The translations under genes were made by a program, and so were the position numbers. 64,000 nt of DNA from Roseovarius sp. (lineage in GTDB: Bacteria > Pseudomonadota > Alphaproteobacteria > Rhodobacterales > Rhodobacteraceae), in contig NZ_JALUXE010000034.1 in NCBI RefSeq assembly GCF_027019125.1, forward strand, positions 310,001 to 374,000, read 5' to 3'. The notes beneath the pieces were generated by a model. The model made no database searches. It was not told the DNA's origin and saw only the letters and a program-made list of their open reading frames with translations. Below, piece after piece: positions 1 to 8,173 of this stretch. Every line of letters begins with the position of its first letter. Positions within the stretch are counted from its first letter, which is position 1.

Positions 1-168
1 CTGCGGCACGGTATGGCGGCCATTGGCGCGCTTCATCATCTCGGATTTGCGCGCCGGCTGCGCCAGCACGTTGATTTCCGAAAAGTTGACGCCCTTCTTC
101 TGCAACAGACGCTTGGCCGAATGGCAGAATCCGCAGAGCGGCGATGTATAGATTTCCACTGGTTTCAT
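1..168 (-). CDS. grxC: Glutaredoxin 3, partial (C-terminus outside window)
   Basis: The minus-strand reading frame starts at an ATG at 168 and runs off the left edge after 56 codons. It opens MKPVEIYTSPLCGFCHSAKR, with a CGFC dithiol active site at residues 12-15 in the usual position after the first beta strand. The TVP motif containing the cis-proline of the thioredoxin fold comes just before the window edge. Glutaredoxins use glutathione to reduce disulfides and mixed disulfides in the cytoplasm. The gene lies 32 bases downstream of comF on the same strand, so co-transcription is plausible. The assignment is firm from the active site and strand pattern; the missing end cannot be judged. 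Confidence 0.9.
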   Translation of the reverse strand, partial: MKPVEIYTSPLCGFCHSAKRLLQKKGVNFSEINVLAQPARKSEMMKRANGRHTVPQ

Positions 169-200
169 GATTGGGGTCCCCGGTTCGCACTGGCGCGAAC

Positions 201-932
201 TTAGGCATCCTTGGCGGCGCGCGCCAGTGTCACAACGCTCACATCACCGCTACCCGCTGAAATACATGCCTGCGCCGCCACCGAGAGCGTCGCCCCCGAG
301 GTCATCACATCATCCACGATCAGAATGGAGCGGCCCGCAATCAATCCCCGATGTCGCGCCGTGACCCGAATCGCATCGGTCAACATGGCGTGCCGCGCCT
401 CGACACTCAGACCCTTCAGGCTCTGGGTGCGTTTCAACCGTGTCAGGAGGTCGGGGCACCAGGGCAATCCGGTCTCGCGCGCCAGACCCTGTGCCAAGAG
501 CGCGGATTGATTGAACCGCCGCGACAGCATCCGCATCCAGTGCAGCGGTATCGGCGCAATCAATGTATCGGGCCGCAACAGGGGCTGCGCCGCCCGCGCC
601 ATCCATTTCGCCGCCGGGCGCACCACATCATGCCGGTCCCCATGCTTGAGCATCAGGATCAGCTTGCGCCCGTTCTCGTGATAGCGCATCGCCGCGCGCC
701 CCTGTGCCCAGGGCCGCGCCATGCGCAAACACTCGTCGCAATGGTCCACCCCAACATGCGCCTCACCGGGCAGAGGCACGCCACAGGTGTCGCAGACCAG
801 CCCCGAGATGAACGGCGTATCGCGCCAGCACGGACCACAGAGGCCAAAATCGCTATCCACCACCGCGCCACAGAGCGTGCACCGCGCCGGATAGACCAGG
901 CGAACCGCCGTTTGAAAAGCCTCTGCCAGCAC
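201..932 (-). CDS. comF: ComF family phosphoribosyltransferase-like protein
   Basis: This 243-residue cytoplasmic protein is of usual length for ComF/GntX. The N-terminus carries a zinc-ribbon series of cysteine pairs (C18/C21, C32/C35, C47/C50, then DHCDEC). The C-terminal half is a type I phosphoribosyltransferase fold with the PRPP-binding signature ILIVDDVMTSGATL. ComF proteins are linked to DNA uptake in competent bacteria, but the exact reaction is not settled in alphaproteobacteria, so the function here is by family only. It is divergent from the methyltransferase at 947, with 14 bases between the start codons, so the two promoters must overlap the neighbouring genes. Confidence 0.9.
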   Translation of the reverse strand: MLAEAFQTAVRLVYPARCTLCGAVVDSDFGLCGPCWRDTPFISGLVCDTCGVPLPGEAHVGVDHCDECLRMARPWAQGRAAMRYHENGRKLILMLKHGDRHDVVRPAAKWMARAAQPLLRPDTLIAPIPLHWMRMLSRRFNQSALLAQGLARETGLPWCPDLLTRLKRTQSLKGLSVEARHAMLTDAIRVTARHRGLIAGRSILIVDDVMTSGATLSVAAQACISAGSGDVSVVTLARAAKDA

Positions 933-946
933 TCTATTCTTGCCCC

Positions 947-1765
947 ATGACCCAAACGCCCCTCACCGACCGTGCCGCCCTCAGTCGCAACCGCCAGCGC
1001 GCCCAGCGCGCCCCGGCCCTTTTCCTGCACGAGATCGCCGCCGATGAGGTCGAGGATCGCCTGAGCCTGGTTAACAAATCCTTTACCGCGCCCGCCGTGG
1101 TGACGGGATTTCCGCAATTCTGGCAATCCCGCTTTCCCGAAGCGCGGATCGTGCCGGATGACGAGGTGCTGAACCTGGAGCCCGGCGCGCATGACCTGGT
1201 CGTTCACGCGCTCTGCCTGCAGTGGGCCAATGACCCCGTGGGCCAGCTCATTCAGGCGCGGCGCGCGTTGCGCCCCGATGGCCTTTTGCTTGTCGCGCTC
1301 TTTGGCGGCGGCACGCTTCATGAACTGCGCAGCGCGCTGGCGCAGGCCGAGGCAGAGGTGCGCGGCGGCCTCTCGCCCCGTGTCCTGCCCATGGCCGAGA
1401 TCCGCGATCTGGGTGGGTTGATGCAGCGCGCGGGCCTCACCCTGCCGGTTGCCGATACCCTTCCGCTCCGCACCAGCTATGCCGATCCTCTGGCCCTCAT
1501 GCGCGACCTGCGCGCCATGGGCGAAACCAACGCCATGACGGCACGCCCCCGCACTCTGACCCGGCCCCATATGCTGCGCCGCGCCTGCGAGATATATGCA
1601 CATGCCTTTGGCACCGACGACGGGCGCGTTCCCGCGACGTTCGAGATGATCTTTCTCACCGGCTGGTCCCCCGACGCCAGCCAGCCCCAGCCGCTGCGCC
1701 CCGGATCGGCCAGCGCGCGGCTCGCCGATGCGCTTGGCGCGGTGGAAAATCCGCTCAAAGATTGA
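947..1765 (+). CDS. SAM-dependent methyltransferase, BioC/NDUFAF5-like
   Basis: The 272-residue class I methyltransferase has an N-terminal helix (NRQRAQRAPALFLHEIAADE) followed by a Rossmann core. The sequence LVVHALCLQWANDPVG corresponds to the motif seen in BioC and NDUFAF5 relatives, and the block RALRPDGLLLVALFGG is the post-motif III strand. In alphaproteobacteria this group resembles the mitochondrial complex I assembly factor NDUFAF5. The substrate cannot be told from sequence. It is divergent from comF and followed by hemH on the same strand, 59 bases away. Confidence 0.85.
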   Translation: MTQTPLTDRAALSRNRQRAQRAPALFLHEIAADEVEDRLSLVNKSFTAPAVVTGFPQFWQSRFPEARIVPDDEVLNLEPGAHDLVVHALCLQWANDPVGQLIQARRALRPDGLLLVALFGGGTLHELRSALAQAEAEVRGGLSPRVLPMAEIRDLGGLMQRAGLTLPVADTLPLRTSYADPLALMRDLRAMGETNAMTARPRTLTRPHMLRRACEIYAHAFGTDDGRVPATFEMIFLTGWSPDASQPQPLRPGSASARLADALGAVENPLKD

Positions 1766-1824
1766 CCTTTCGGGCACAGCCTATATGTCACCCCTGTCCC
1801 GGAACTCACAGGAATGACCAAGCC

Positions 1825-2889
1825 ATGCTTGACGCCAGCCATGATGCCGCCCGCCCAGAACATGCCGCCGCCGATCACCCCAAGGTGCCGCGCGCGAAAA
1901 CCGGCGTGCTCTTGGCCAATCTCGGGACGCCGGATCACTACTCCTACTGGCCGATGCGCCGCTATCTCAACGAGTTCCTTTCGGACCGCCGGGTGATCGA
2001 CTACAGCCCGTGGAAATGGCAACCGCTCTTGCAGCTCATCATCCTGACCAAGCGGCCGTTTACCAGCGGGCACGCCTATAAATCCATCTGGAACGAGGAA
2101 AAGGGCGAAAGCCCCCTGATGACCATCACCCGCGACCAGACCACCAAGATGGCGGCCGCCATGCAGGCCCGCTATGGCGATCAGGTCATGGTCGATTTCT
2201 GCATGCGCTACGGCAACCCCTCGACCAAATCCAAGGTGCGCCAGATGGTTGAGGCGGGCTGCACGCGAATCCTCTTCTTCCCGCTGTATCCGCATTACGC
2301 CGGTGCCACCTCGGCCACCGCGAACGACCAGTTCTTTCGCGCCCTGATGGATGAGACATGGCAGCCCATCGCGCGCGTGGTCGAACCCTATTTCGAGAAC
2401 CCGCTTTATATCGAGGCGCTGGCGCAATCGGTCGAGCGCGCCTATGCCGCGGTCGAAAAGCGGCCCGAAATCCTAGTCGTGTCCTATCACGGGATGCCAA
2501 AGCGCTATCTGATGCAGGGTGATCCCTATCACTGCCAGTGCCAGAAAACGACCCGCCTGCTCAAGGAACGGCTCGGCTGGGCCGACACCGAGATCACCAC
2601 GACATTCCAGTCGGTCTTTGGCCCCGAGGAATGGCTCAAGCCCTATACCGTGGACGAGGTCGCGCGCCTAGCCCGAGAAGACGGCAAGAAACGCATTGCC
2701 GTGATGGCCCCCGCCTTTTCCGCCGATTGCATCGAAACACTGGAAGAGATCAACGAGGAAATCCGCGAGAGCTTTGAAGAAGCAGGCGGCGAAGAGTTCA
2801 CCTATATTCCCTGCCTCAACGACGACGACGCGCATATCACGGCGCTGTCCTCCATCGTCGAGAACAACCTCAAGGGCTGGCTCGACTAA
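1825..2889 (+). CDS. hemH: Ferrochelatase
   Basis: Ferrochelatase inserts Fe2+ into protoporphyrin IX, the last step of protoheme synthesis. The 354-residue protein carries the family blocks GVLLANLGTPD near the N-terminus, ILFFPLYPHYAGAT in the middle, VVSYHGMPKRY with the metal-binding His, and a C-terminal DCIETLEEI containing the second catalytic acidic residue. The start at 1825 is chosen over an in-frame TTG at 1762, because the family begins near here and AGGAA lies 11 bases upstream. A strong bidirectional terminator follows. The heme gene hemJ and the heme chaperone hemW are also in this window but far away. Confidence 0.95.
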   Translation: MLDASHDAARPEHAAADHPKVPRAKTGVLLANLGTPDHYSYWPMRRYLNEFLSDRRVIDYSPWKWQPLLQLIILTKRPFTSGHAYKSIWNEEKGESPLMTITRDQTTKMAAAMQARYGDQVMVDFCMRYGNPSTKSKVRQMVEAGCTRILFFPLYPHYAGATSATANDQFFRALMDETWQPIARVVEPYFENPLYIEALAQSVERAYAAVEKRPEILVVSYHGMPKRYLMQGDPYHCQCQKTTRLLKERLGWADTEITTTFQSVFGPEEWLKPYTVDEVARLAREDGKKRIAVMAPAFSADCIETLEEINEEIRESFEEAGGEEFTYIPCLNDDDAHITALSSIVENNLKGWLD

Positions 2890-2912
2890 GCGGCGCACTG
2901 TCACGCACAAAA

Positions 2913-2940
2913 AAAAGGCAGTGGTTTCCCACTGCCTTTT
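2913..2940. terminator. Bidirectional rho-independent terminator
   Basis: The perfect stem GGCAGTGG (2917-2924) / CCACTGCC (2929-2936) has a TTTC loop. It is flanked by an A-run on the left and a T-run on the right, so it can terminate transcription from both sides. It sits between the convergent hemH and the small membrane protein gene. Confidence 0.9.
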
Positions 2941-2961
2941 CTTTTGGTGCCGTTGCCGGGC

Positions 2962-3150
2962 TTAGTCAGCAGCGATCACAGCTGCGACGATTGCCAGCAG
3001 AACCAGCGGAACCCAAACGCCAGCAGCGGACGAGCTTGCAGCGGTTTCTTCAACAACAACCGGTGCCTCGATGACGGGCTCCGACAGGTTGCCTGCGAAA
3101 GCGGTCGAAGCAGCGGCGCTCAGGGCAGCAGCGAGAACGAGTTTCTTCAT
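2962..3150 (-). CDS. Small secreted/membrane protein of unknown function
   Basis: This 62-residue protein starts at the ATG at 3150, directly preceded on its strand by GGAGGATAATC, an excellent ribosome binding site. Residues 1-18 are a signal peptide (MKKLVLAAALSAAASTAFAG, cleaved after AFA). A short acidic segment rich in Val, Pro and Glu follows. The C-terminus is a single hydrophobic helix (VWVPLVLLAIVAAVIAAD) ending at the last residue. No catalytic motif is visible. Similar small proteins occur beside hemH in roseobacters as far as I recall, but no function is known to me. It shares the terminator at 2913 with hemH. Confidence 0.8.
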   Translation of the reverse strand: MKKLVLAAALSAAASTAFAGNLSEPVIEAPVVVEETAASSSAAGVWVPLVLLAIVAAVIAAD

Positions 3151-3294
3151 GATTATCCTCCAGATATTGGCAAGACGCTGCAACACACAACGTCGAGCAC
3201 CCAAGACTTAACCTCGTAAGATTTTCTAATCAGCAATCCAGAACGAATGCAATTATATCTTGGGTCCTTGGCCCCATAAATCGCCAATATTTCG

Positions 3295-3897
3295 TCAAAT
3301 TAGCAACACCTGCGTGCCGACTTTGGTCAAAGAGAACAATTCCGCGATGTGCTCATTATAGAGACCCACGCAGCCATTCGATGACCGACGCCCGATCTTG
3401 CGCGTGTCATGGGTGCCGTGAATGCGGTAATAGGTCCAGCTCAGATAAAGTGCGTGGGTGCCCAGCGGGTTATCCGGCCCGGGCGGCACAAAGGCGGGCC
3501 ATTCCGGATTGCGCTTGAGCATCGATGGCGTGGGGCGCCAGCTTGGCCCCTCAACCTTTTGCACAACCGCAGTGCGCCCGCGCCGCGTGAGATCCTCGGT
3601 CAATGGCACGGAAGACGGGTAAAGCTTGTACACAGACTCGTCCGCGCTCCAGAAATGCACCGCGCGTGAATCGATATCGACCAGAATGGCCCCGTTGTTC
3701 AGGTTGGAAAAATAGGGGCGCCAATCCAGCATCCGGAAACCGGAAATATTGCGCCGCACCGTTTCCTCCAGCGGGCTTTCCATCTCGACGGTCCCAGCGC
3801 CGTCCACACTCTGCGCCAGTGCCGGGGCCCCCATCAACGCCGCAGCGCCAGTCAGGAACGTGCGCCGGTTCCACGAAATCCGAGTGTCATGGGTCAT
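3295..3897 (-). CDS. L,D-transpeptidase (YkuD) family protein, Tat-type leader
   Basis: The 200-residue protein opens with a twin-arginine-like leader (NRRTFLTGAAALMGAPALAQ). A YkuD domain follows, with LDWRPYFSNLNNGAILVDID as the strand that opens the fold. The catalytic segment runs from HGTHDTRKIGRRSSNGCVGL, with the nucleophilic Cys in SNGC. YkuD enzymes form 3-3 crosslinks or attach proteins to peptidoglycan in the periplasm. The residue normally Arg after GC[IV] is Gly here, so activity should be treated with some care. It is transcribed divergently from the CAP lipoprotein gene. Confidence 0.85.
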   Translation of the reverse strand: MTHDTRISWNRRTFLTGAAALMGAPALAQSVDGAGTVEMESPLEETVRRNISGFRMLDWRPYFSNLNNGAILVDIDSRAVHFWSADESVYKLYPSSVPLTEDLTRRGRTAVVQKVEGPSWRPTPSMLKRNPEWPAFVPPGPDNPLGTHALYLSWTYYRIHGTHDTRKIGRRSSNGCVGLYNEHIAELFSLTKVGTQVLLI

Positions 3898-4068
3898 GGT
3901 GAAGAACTCCAGTCAGACAAGCCGATGATCCTTGAGCTATAGGATGCCAAGCCTGCGCTCGCAAATCAAGAAAGTCACAGCGCGCAAGGTTCTGCGCATG
4001 TGGGTTTGAATCGCAACGCAAGCCGGGCTAAAGCAGACGTCGAAACAATATTCGGGTGGTTCTGCATC

Positions 4069-4581
4069 ATGGCGCGTCTTTATATCCTGCTGGTTTCGGC
4101 TCTTTTGGCTTTGTCCGCCTGTGCCGCACCGCCCCCGCCGCAATTGGGTTCGGATGGCAAACCGCTGCCGCGCGTCTATCGGATCAAGCCCGGCGAGACC
4201 TCGGAAATCCAGTTCCGCATGCTCGATTCGGTCAATTCCCTGCGTCAGGCCGCTGGCCAGCCGCCGCTGTCGCTTGATTCGGCCCTGACCGCCGCCGCCG
4301 CCACCCATTCACGCGATATGTCGGTGCAGAACCGTCCTTGGCACTTTGGCTCTGACGGCTCTTCGCCGCTCGACCGGGTGCGCCGCGTCGGCTATTCCGG
4401 CAATCTCGTGGGCGAAACCATCTCGGAAACCTATGAGACAGAGCTTCAGACTCTCGCCGCCTGGATGGAGGAAGAGGGCACGCGCCGCGTGATTCTCGAC
4501 CCCGACGCGCGCAAGATGGGCTTTGCCTGGCTTCAGGAACCCGGCGGCAAGATCTGGTGGACGATGATCCTTGGGGGTTGA
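4069..4581 (+). CDS. CAP (SCP/PR1) domain lipoprotein
   Basis: The start at 4069 gives a 170-residue protein with a lipoprotein signal peptide whose lipobox is LSAC (Cys at about residue 18). This is followed by a Pro-rich linker. The CAP domain covers about residues 50-165: LDSVNSLRQAAGQPPLSLDS, THSRDM, WHFGSDGSSPLDRVRRVGY and GETI are the family blocks, and the end MGFAWLQ...WWTMILG is the final strand. Bacterial CAP proteins are extracytoplasmic and of poorly known function. It is divergent from the YkuD gene and converges end to end with the second YkuD gene at 4582. Confidence 0.85.
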   Translation: MARLYILLVSALLALSACAAPPPPQLGSDGKPLPRVYRIKPGETSEIQFRMLDSVNSLRQAAGQPPLSLDSALTAAAATHSRDMSVQNRPWHFGSDGSSPLDRVRRVGYSGNLVGETISETYETELQTLAAWMEEEGTRRVILDPDARKMGFAWLQEPGGKIWWTMILGG

Positions 4582-5085
4582 TCACGCATTGAGCGTGATC
4601 GGCGTCCCGTCGCGGACCATGGCATAGACATCCTCCATCTCGCGGTTCTTGACCGAGATACAGCCCGCCGTCCAATCGGGGCTGAACATGGCCAGCGCAT
4701 TGGGCTCACCATGAATGAAAATATCGCCGCCCGGCGATCTGCCATGCGCCTTGGCATAGGCGATGTCCGCCTCATTGGGATACGAGATGCCCAACGACAG
4801 GTGAAACGCGCTGTTGGGATTGCGCCGGTCGATATGATACTCGCCCTCCGGGGTGCGCCCATCGCCCTCGAACTGCTTGTGGCCCTGCGGCGCAAAGCCA
4901 AGATCGACGCGATACCGCTTGAGCGGGCGATCATGGTGCAAGAGGAACATCTCGCGCTCGCCCTTGTTCACGATGATGCGCGTCACCTCGGGGCCGCGAT
5001 AGGTCCGGAATTTGGAGTCCTGCCTGCTACACGCGGCAAGGGCACTCAGCCCCGCCAGCATTACGAAACGTCTGTTGGAGATCAT
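4582..5085 (-). CDS. L,D-transpeptidase (YkuD) family lipoprotein
   Basis: Starting from the ATG at 5085 the protein has 167 residues, with a lipoprotein leader ending LSALAAC. The YkuD domain begins with ITRIIVNKGEREMFLLHHD-type strands. It carries the catalytic motif IHGEPN...DWTAGCISVKNREMEDVY, with the Cys nucleophile in AGCIS and a His 20-odd residues upstream. It probably acts on peptidoglycan from the inner or outer membrane surface. Two YkuD proteins flank a CAP lipoprotein here, suggesting a small envelope locus, although the genes lie on different strands. GGAAG upstream of 5085 supports this start over the ATG at 5118. Confidence 0.85.
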   Translation of the reverse strand: MISNRRFVMLAGLSALAACSRQDSKFRTYRGPEVTRIIVNKGEREMFLLHHDRPLKRYRVDLGFAPQGHKQFEGDGRTPEGEYHIDRRNPNSAFHLSLGISYPNEADIAYAKAHGRSPGGDIFIHGEPNALAMFSPDWTAGCISVKNREMEDVYAMVRDGTPITLNA

Positions 5086-5159
5086 TGTTGTCTTCCGCTT
5101 GCTGCTCGCGCGTTTCATACCTCAAAACAGGGGTATGGTGGTAGAGGGATTTGTCAGGA

Positions 5160-6383
5160 TCACACCTTGTTCAGCGTGAATCCGGCCACCAGTTCCACAT
5201 GCGCCGACCAGCGGAATTGATCCACCACCCGCACCGGCCCCATCGCATAGCCCGCGCCGATCAACACCTTGGCATCGCGGGCAAATGTCACAGGGTTGCA
5301 GGATACATAGGCCAGACGGTGCAGGCCCGAACGCGCGATTTCCGCAATCTGCGCCTCGGCCCCGGCACGCGGCGGATCAATCACCGCCGCATCGAACCGC
5401 GCCAATTCATCCGGCAAGAGCGGACGGCGAAAGAGATCCCGCACCTCGGTACTCAGCGGATGCAGCCCCGCCACCCCACGGCGCCCAGCATCCAGCGCCG
5501 CCAGCATCGCGGCCTCGCCCTCGACCGCATGCACCTGCGCCCGCTGTGCCAAAGGCAAGGCAAAGGTGCCGCATCCGGAAAATAGATCGACGATCCGCCG
5601 CGCCCCCGCCAAAATAGTCTCTGTTTCAGCCAAAAGCGCCGCTTCGCCCTCGGGTGTCGCTTGCAGAAACGCGCCCGGCGGCGGCACCACCCGCGCCGCG
5701 CCAAAGGCCTGCACCGGCGGGCGCCGCGTCACGACAACCTCGTCGTCCCAGGCCAGCCGCGCCAGATCATGCCGCTCTGCCAGCGCCGCCAGCGCAATCC
5801 GGAGCGGCCCATCCAGCGGTTTGCCCTCGGCCACCGCCACATCCAACCCGACGAGGGAGCGCGTGACGCTGACCGCCAGCGCCGCCTTGCGGCTCGTGCC
5901 CGTCGCGGCCAGATCGCAGGCCACGCTCAGCCCGCGCAACACCTCGGGATGCAGCAAGTGACAGTCCGGCACCTCGATGATCACGTCGCTGCCGCGCGCA
6001 TGAAACCCTGCCATCGCGCCCTTTTTCGTGCGCTTCGCAGCAAAGACCGCCCGTCGCCGGGATTGCGGCGGCGAGACATGGATCGGCAGAAACTCAGCCG
6101 CGATGCCATGTGCCGCCAGCGCCGCGCGCACCACCTCTTGCTTCCACGCGGCAACGAACCCGTCCGACGCATGCTGCACCTGACAACCGCCGCAGGACCG
6201 GAAATGCCGACAGGGCGCGCCCACCCGATCCGAGGACGGCGTGATAATGCGCACATCGGTCAGGGTCTGGCCGTTCAGCGTGCCCGACACCCGCTCGCCG
6301 GGCAGGGTCAGGGGCGCATAAACCGGCCCTTCGGCAATGCCGTCGCCCTGATGCCCCAACCGTATGATGTCATGCTCGCTCAT
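5160..6383 (-). CDS. RNA (uracil-C5)-methyltransferase, RumA/RlmD family
   Basis: The 407-residue protein has a TRAM-like N-terminal domain (residues 1-45). A [4Fe-4S] cysteine set follows (C58, C64, C67 in CRHFRSCGGC, with a fourth in VPDCHLL). The C-terminal class I methyltransferase has the SAM motif IVDLFSGCGTFALPLA, the motif IDPPRAG, and the nucleophile in LAYVSCNPVTFARD. This architecture methylates uracil C5 in rRNA or tRNA. Whether the target is 23S rRNA U1939 or another position cannot be decided from sequence. It is followed by cca on the same strand after 42 bases. Confidence 0.9.
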   Translation of the reverse strand: MSEHDIIRLGHQGDGIAEGPVYAPLTLPGERVSGTLNGQTLTDVRIITPSSDRVGAPCRHFRSCGGCQVQHASDGFVAAWKQEVVRAALAAHGIAAEFLPIHVSPPQSRRRAVFAAKRTKKGAMAGFHARGSDVIIEVPDCHLLHPEVLRGLSVACDLAATGTSRKAALAVSVTRSLVGLDVAVAEGKPLDGPLRIALAALAERHDLARLAWDDEVVVTRRPPVQAFGAARVVPPPGAFLQATPEGEAALLAETETILAGARRIVDLFSGCGTFALPLAQRAQVHAVEGEAAMLAALDAGRRGVAGLHPLSTEVRDLFRRPLLPDELARFDAAVIDPPRAGAEAQIAEIARSGLHRLAYVSCNPVTFARDAKVLIGAGYAMGPVRVVDQFRWSAHVELVAGFTLNKV

Positions 6384-6425
6384 GCCTGCGCCTCTACCCC
6401 GCTTGGCCGCGCCGTGAAAGCCCGC

Positions 6426-7571
6426 TCAGAGCAGATCATCGCGCGTCAGCGTAAAATTCGACTCGATCCAGCGCCGCTCCAACGCCTGCAACCGTTCGCC
6501 CAGCGCGGGGCCGGTATACTCCGGCATCAGGTCCGCCGCCGTGACCGGAAATCGTGCCTTGGCCCCTTGGTTCAGATCCTCGGCAAAGCGCGCACGCCAG
6601 GACATCTCCAAGAGCGCCGCGCGCAGCAACAGGATCGCGCGCCCCTCTTCGACGCCGTGGCGATACCCCAGTTCCGCCGCCTGCGCCGTTTCCGCCGCCG
6701 CCATGCGCAAAAGATCGAGCCGCCGCGCATCTGCCCGTGACAGGCGCAAGCGCTCTGCCACCGTTTCACCACCTACCGCAGCCAGTCGAAGAATCGCATC
6801 CGGGGCCGTGTTCGTCTCTGATTCCAGATGCACCAGCAGGGTCAGGGCGCGCGCGTCACTCCCCGGCAGCACCGCGTTCAACACCCCCGCCTCCTGCATC
6901 GCCGCCACCGAAGGGGCCGGATCGGGCGCGCCCAAGAGCTTGCGCATCTCGGCCCCCACGCGTTCACGAGAGAGGCGCGCCAAGCCCTCGACATTGCCAG
7001 CGCAGGCCGCCAGCCCCTCTGCATCGAGCCCGCCCTCGGGATCACCATACCAGGCGTGAAACCGGAAGAATCGCAGGATTCGCAGATAATCCTCGCGAAT
7101 CCGTTGATCCGCATCCTCGATGAACCGGACCCGCCGCACCCGCAGATCCTCCAGCCCGCCCAAAGGATCGACCACATCGCCATCGGGCCGCGCATAAAGC
7201 GCGTTCATGGTAAAATCCCGCCGCCGGGCATCGGTGTGCAGATCCTCGGCAAAGGCCACCACCGCATGCCGGCCAAAGGTCTGCACATCCTTGCGAAAGG
7301 TCGTGACCTCGTGGCCGATGTGACCCGATACCACCGTAATCGTGCCATGCTCGATCCCCGTCGGGACCGCCTTGAGCCCAGCCTCATCGGCCAGTTCCAT
7401 CACCACCTCGGGCCGCGCGTCCGTGGCAATGTCGATATCCCCCACCGGCGCCCCCAAGAGCGCATTGCGCACGCAGCCACCGACAAACAGCGCCTGATAC
7501 CCCGCGCCGGTCAGCATCTCACAGACCGCCTGCGTCGCCTTGGCCTCGATCCATGCGCCCGAAACCTTCAT
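6426..7571 (-). CDS. cca: CCA tRNA nucleotidyltransferase
   Basis: The enzyme adds or repairs the 3'-CCA end of tRNAs. The 381-residue protein has the class II nucleotidyltransferase head: FVGGCVRNALLG binds the triphosphate, and the metal-binding DxD is in GDIDIATDA. The block DARRRDFTMNALYA and the template segment EDYLRILRFFRFHAWYG follow. The start at 7571 overlaps the stop of the upstream NUDIX gene in an ATGA arrangement, which suggests translational coupling. An in-frame start at 7667 would lie inside the NUDIX gene and is rejected. Confidence 0.94.
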   Translation of the reverse strand: MKVSGAWIEAKATQAVCEMLTGAGYQALFVGGCVRNALLGAPVGDIDIATDARPEVVMELADEAGLKAVPTGIEHGTITVVSGHIGHEVTTFRKDVQTFGRHAVVAFAEDLHTDARRRDFTMNALYARPDGDVVDPLGGLEDLRVRRVRFIEDADQRIREDYLRILRFFRFHAWYGDPEGGLDAEGLAACAGNVEGLARLSRERVGAEMRKLLGAPDPAPSVAAMQEAGVLNAVLPGSDARALTLLVHLESETNTAPDAILRLAAVGGETVAERLRLSRADARRLDLLRMAAAETAQAAELGYRHGVEEGRAILLLRAALLEMSWRARFAEDLNQGAKARFPVTAADLMPEYTGPALGERLQALERRWIESNFTLTRDDLL

Positions 7572-8173
7572 TCCGACCCCGCCAGATCCGCAAGATTGCG
7601 CAAGATTCGCGCCGTTGCCCCCCAGATGTAATAGGGGCCATAGGGCACCGCATAATAGCGCCGCCAATCCCCGCGCCAGCGGCGTTTTTCGACCCTATAT
7701 AGGCTCAACTCGAGAAAATGGGCCAAGGGAACATCGAACACCTCATCGACCTCGCCCTGCTCGGCACGGGGCTGAAACGCCCCATGCACCCGCGCCAGAA
7801 CCGGCGTTACATCAAACCCGGTCACGGTTTCATGCCGGGGCAGAAACCCCAGCACTTCAACGCCCCGCCGATCAAGGCCGATCTCTTCCTCGGCCTCACG
7901 CAGCGCCGTGGCGGTAATATCGGGATCGCCCGCGTCCTGCTTGCCCCCCGGAAAGGCGATCTGCCCCGGATGATGCCGCAGTTTCGAGGACCGCTTGGTC
8001 AGGATCACCCGCCCGTCACACACCGGCACCAGCACCGCCGCCGCCCGCAGCTTGCGCCCCTCGGGCAAGACGACACCGGGATTGAGATCATAATCCGACG
8101 AGGGCGCCCGCGCGGCCCGCAGCGCAGCCAACGCCCGATCGAGCGGATCAGTCACCGCCCCCGGCCTCGTCAT
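7568..8173 (-). CDS. CoA pyrophosphatase-type NUDIX hydrolase
   Basis: The 201-residue protein has the extended CoA-NUDIX signature: LTKRSSKLRHHPGQIAFPGG is the UPF0035/CoA box, and the NUDIX box proper follows as GGKQDAGD...TALREAEEEIGL. These enzymes cleave CoA or acyl-CoA into phosphopantetheine and 3',5'-ADP. The gene overlaps hslO by 26 bases at its start and cca by 4 at its end. An in-frame GTG at 8155, closer to the hslO stop, is an alternative start that would remove six residues. Confidence 0.88.
   Translation of the reverse strand: MTRPGAVTDPLDRALAALRAARAPSSDYDLNPGVVLPEGRKLRAAAVLVPVCDGRVILTKRSSKLRHHPGQIAFPGGKQDAGDPDITATALREAEEEIGLDRRGVEVLGFLPRHETVTGFDVTPVLARVHGAFQPRAEQGEVDEVFDVPLAHFLELSLYRVEKRRWRGDWRRYYAVPYGPYYIWGATARILRNLADLAGSE

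Noticed and set aside
1762..1824. TTG start for hemH that overlaps the upstream stop
   Set aside because: The extra 21 residues are unlike ferrochelatase, and the ATG at 1825 has a better ribosome site.
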